DNA from: an uncultured Sulfurimonas sp.
GTDB taxonomy: Bacteria > Campylobacterota > Campylobacteria > Campylobacterales > Sulfurimonadaceae
NCBI GenBank assembly: GCA_937914675.1
Contig: CALDOC010000065.1
Coordinates: 1 to 6,457 of the forward strand
Length of the DNA: 6,457 nt
Direction: 5' to 3'
Positions 5,489 to 6,457 of the stretch are shown piece after piece. Positions within the stretch are counted from its first letter, which is position 1. Each line of letters starts with the position of its first letter. Position numbers and translations under genes: made by a program. Under the pieces are notes generated by a model. That model made no database searches. It saw only the letters and a list, made by a program, of their open reading frames with translations, and was not told where the DNA came from.

Positions 5489-6265
5489 ATGACAACTTTT
5501 CCACTTGAAAATATTAAAATATTACGACAAGAACTCGCTTCGCATCCCATATACTCAGAAGTTAAAACAATGGACGACTTAACGCTTTTTATGCAACGGC
5601 ACATATTTTCAGTATGGGATTTTATGTCGCTTGTTAAGTATTTGCAAAACGTAATAGCGCCAGCGGGAGCGCCTTGGCTTCCTCATGGCGACGCGCATGT
5701 TCAGCGTTTTATAAACGACATCGTGCTCGAAGAGGAGTCTGACGAGGGAATTCCCCTAGAAGATGGAACGCCAACTTACACAAGCCATTTTAATCTTTAC
5801 GCTTCGGCTATGGAAGAAGTGAAAGAGGGAAGCTCTAAACTTATACGCGAGTTTATATCCGAAGTTACCTCAAGTTCGGTAGAAAAAGCCATGGAGACCG
5901 TTGACGTCCCTCAACCAGCAAAAGAGTTTATGAAAACCACCTTTGGTTTTATAAATAGCGATAAGCCTCATGTAGTCGCCGCGGCGTTCGCTCTAGGTAG
6001 AGAGCATATCATTCCTCAAATGTTTCGCGCCCTTCTTGAGAAAATGAGCGTATCTCGAGACCAAGCGGAAGTGTTTCACTACTATTTGGATCGTCACATA
6101 CTTTTAGACGGCGATTTTCACGGACCTATGTCTCTTCGCATGCTCGAACTTTTATGTGAAGACGACGCTGAGAAAATCGCCGAAGCGGAAGAAGCCGCGA
6201 TTGCGGCGATAAAAGCGCGTATAAAATTCTGGGATGGAGTTATGCTAACGATCAAACAAAGTTAA
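5489..6265 (+). CDS. DUF3050 family protein, heme-oxygenase-like fold
   Basis: I recognise the DUF3050 family, but its biochemical activity is not known to me. The 258-residue length suits the family. Conserved blocks are ASHPIY (17-22), the FMQRHIFSVWDFMSLVKYLQ helix (34-53), INDIVLEEESDE (75-86), SHFNLYASAMEEV (99-111), AAAFALGREHIIPQMFRALL (164-183), YLDRHILLDGDFHGPM (199-214) and ARIKFWDG (243-250). The all-helical pattern, with His38, Glu81-83, His100, Glu172 and the H203-x3-D207-x3-H211 set, resembles heme-oxygenase-like metalloproteins, some of which are di-iron oxidases. Metal binding here is inference. There is no signal peptide or membrane segment, so it is probably cytoplasmic. It diverges from nifE and ends in a 4-bp tail overlap with a ferredoxin gene. 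A role near nitrogen fixation is suggested only by position. Confidence 0.85.
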   Translation: MTTFPLENIKILRQELASHPIYSEVKTMDDLTLFMQRHIFSVWDFMSLVKYLQNVIAPAGAPWLPHGDAHVQRFINDIVLEEESDEGIPLEDGTPTYTSHFNLYASAMEEVKEGSSKLIREFISEVTSSSVEKAMETVDVPQPAKEFMKTTFGFINSDKPHVVAAAFALGREHIIPQMFRALLEKMSVSRDQAEVFHYYLDRHILLDGDFHGPMSLRMLELLCEDDAEKIAEAEEAAIAAIKARIKFWDGVMLTIKQS

Positions 6266-6457
6266 ACCTTCTTATGTAACTTCTCAAGCTCAAACCAACT
6301 AGAATTTACGTTGTCGCTTTTGATGGCAATGGAGGGTTTTACGTTGCTTTGCCAAAGAGCTTCGTTCGGTTTTGGGCAGGCTCTCACGCACTCTGCGCAG
6401 TAGATGCAAAGATAAGGATTGTAATTGTAAAGAAGAGATTTTTTGTTCTTTTCGTTC
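6262..6457 (-). CDS. 4Fe-4S ferredoxin-type protein, C-terminal part only
   Basis: The last 64 codons of a minus-strand gene entering from the right edge are visible. They read through a ferredoxin motif LCIYCAECVRACP (C-x2-C-x2-C-x3-C-P), which binds one [4Fe-4S] cluster, and end about 36 residues later in WFELEKLHKKV and a TAA at 6264-6262. The single motif close to the C-terminus suggests that at least one more cluster motif could lie upstream, outside the window. Subunits of membrane hydrogenases (HycF/HyfH-like) or NuoI-like proteins are possible, but I cannot choose between them. The stop codon overlaps that of the DUF3050 gene. The call as an Fe-S protein is firm; its complex is unknown. 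Confidence 0.85.
   Translation of the reverse strand, partial: NEKNKKSLLYNYNPYLCIYCAECVRACPKPNEALWQSNVKPSIAIKSDNVNSSWFELEKLHKKV

Overview
This window is most of a nitrogen-fixation (nif) accessory operon. It encodes FeMo-cofactor assembly, electron supply and protection functions, and it is read entirely on the minus strand. In transcription order the genes are nifE, nifN, nifX, a DUF269 NifX-associated gene, a nif-type flavodoxin, nifW, nifZ and an FeSII (Shethna)-type 2Fe-2S ferredoxin, which runs off the left edge. Spacing is tight: nifE/nifN overlap as TGATG, DUF269/flavodoxin abut, and nifW/nifZ overlap by 47 bp. This suggests one transcript with local translational coupling. The structural genes nifHDK, nifB and nifV are not in the window.

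To the right, a DUF3050 gene is transcribed divergently from nifE across a 122-bp AT-rich gap. Its stop codon shares a 4-bp TTAA overlap with the stop codon of a 4Fe-4S ferredoxin gene arriving from the right edge on the minus strand. Nearly all of the window is coding, and no gap exceeds 300 bp. I see no tRNA, rRNA, insertion sequence, CRISPR array or convincing intrinsic terminator.

The genes fit together as follows. NifE-NifN is the scaffold on which the NifB-derived cluster matures. NifX, and possibly the DUF269 protein, carry or hold cofactor precursors. The flavodoxin could feed electrons to the Fe protein. NifW and NifZ assist maturation and stability of the MoFe protein. The FeSII-type protein is expected to lock nitrogenase into an oxygen-tolerant inactive complex. 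This set suits a diazotroph that meets oxygen. Moderate GC, AT-rich spacers, and this gene order and protein character suggest a microaerobic proteobacterium, most likely a Campylobacterota sulfur oxidiser (Sulfuricurvum/Sulfurimonas-like). That assignment is inference with modest confidence.

The most interesting points are: a candidate private promoter for the FeSII-type gene, with two CG(A/T)TTAAACG boxes 21 bp apart, one inside the -35/-10 spacer; a flavodoxin with His at the usual FMN-stacking Tyr position; a four-cysteine tail on NifW that also encodes the nifZ ribosome binding site; and the DUF3050 heme-oxygenase-like protein beside the nif operon.
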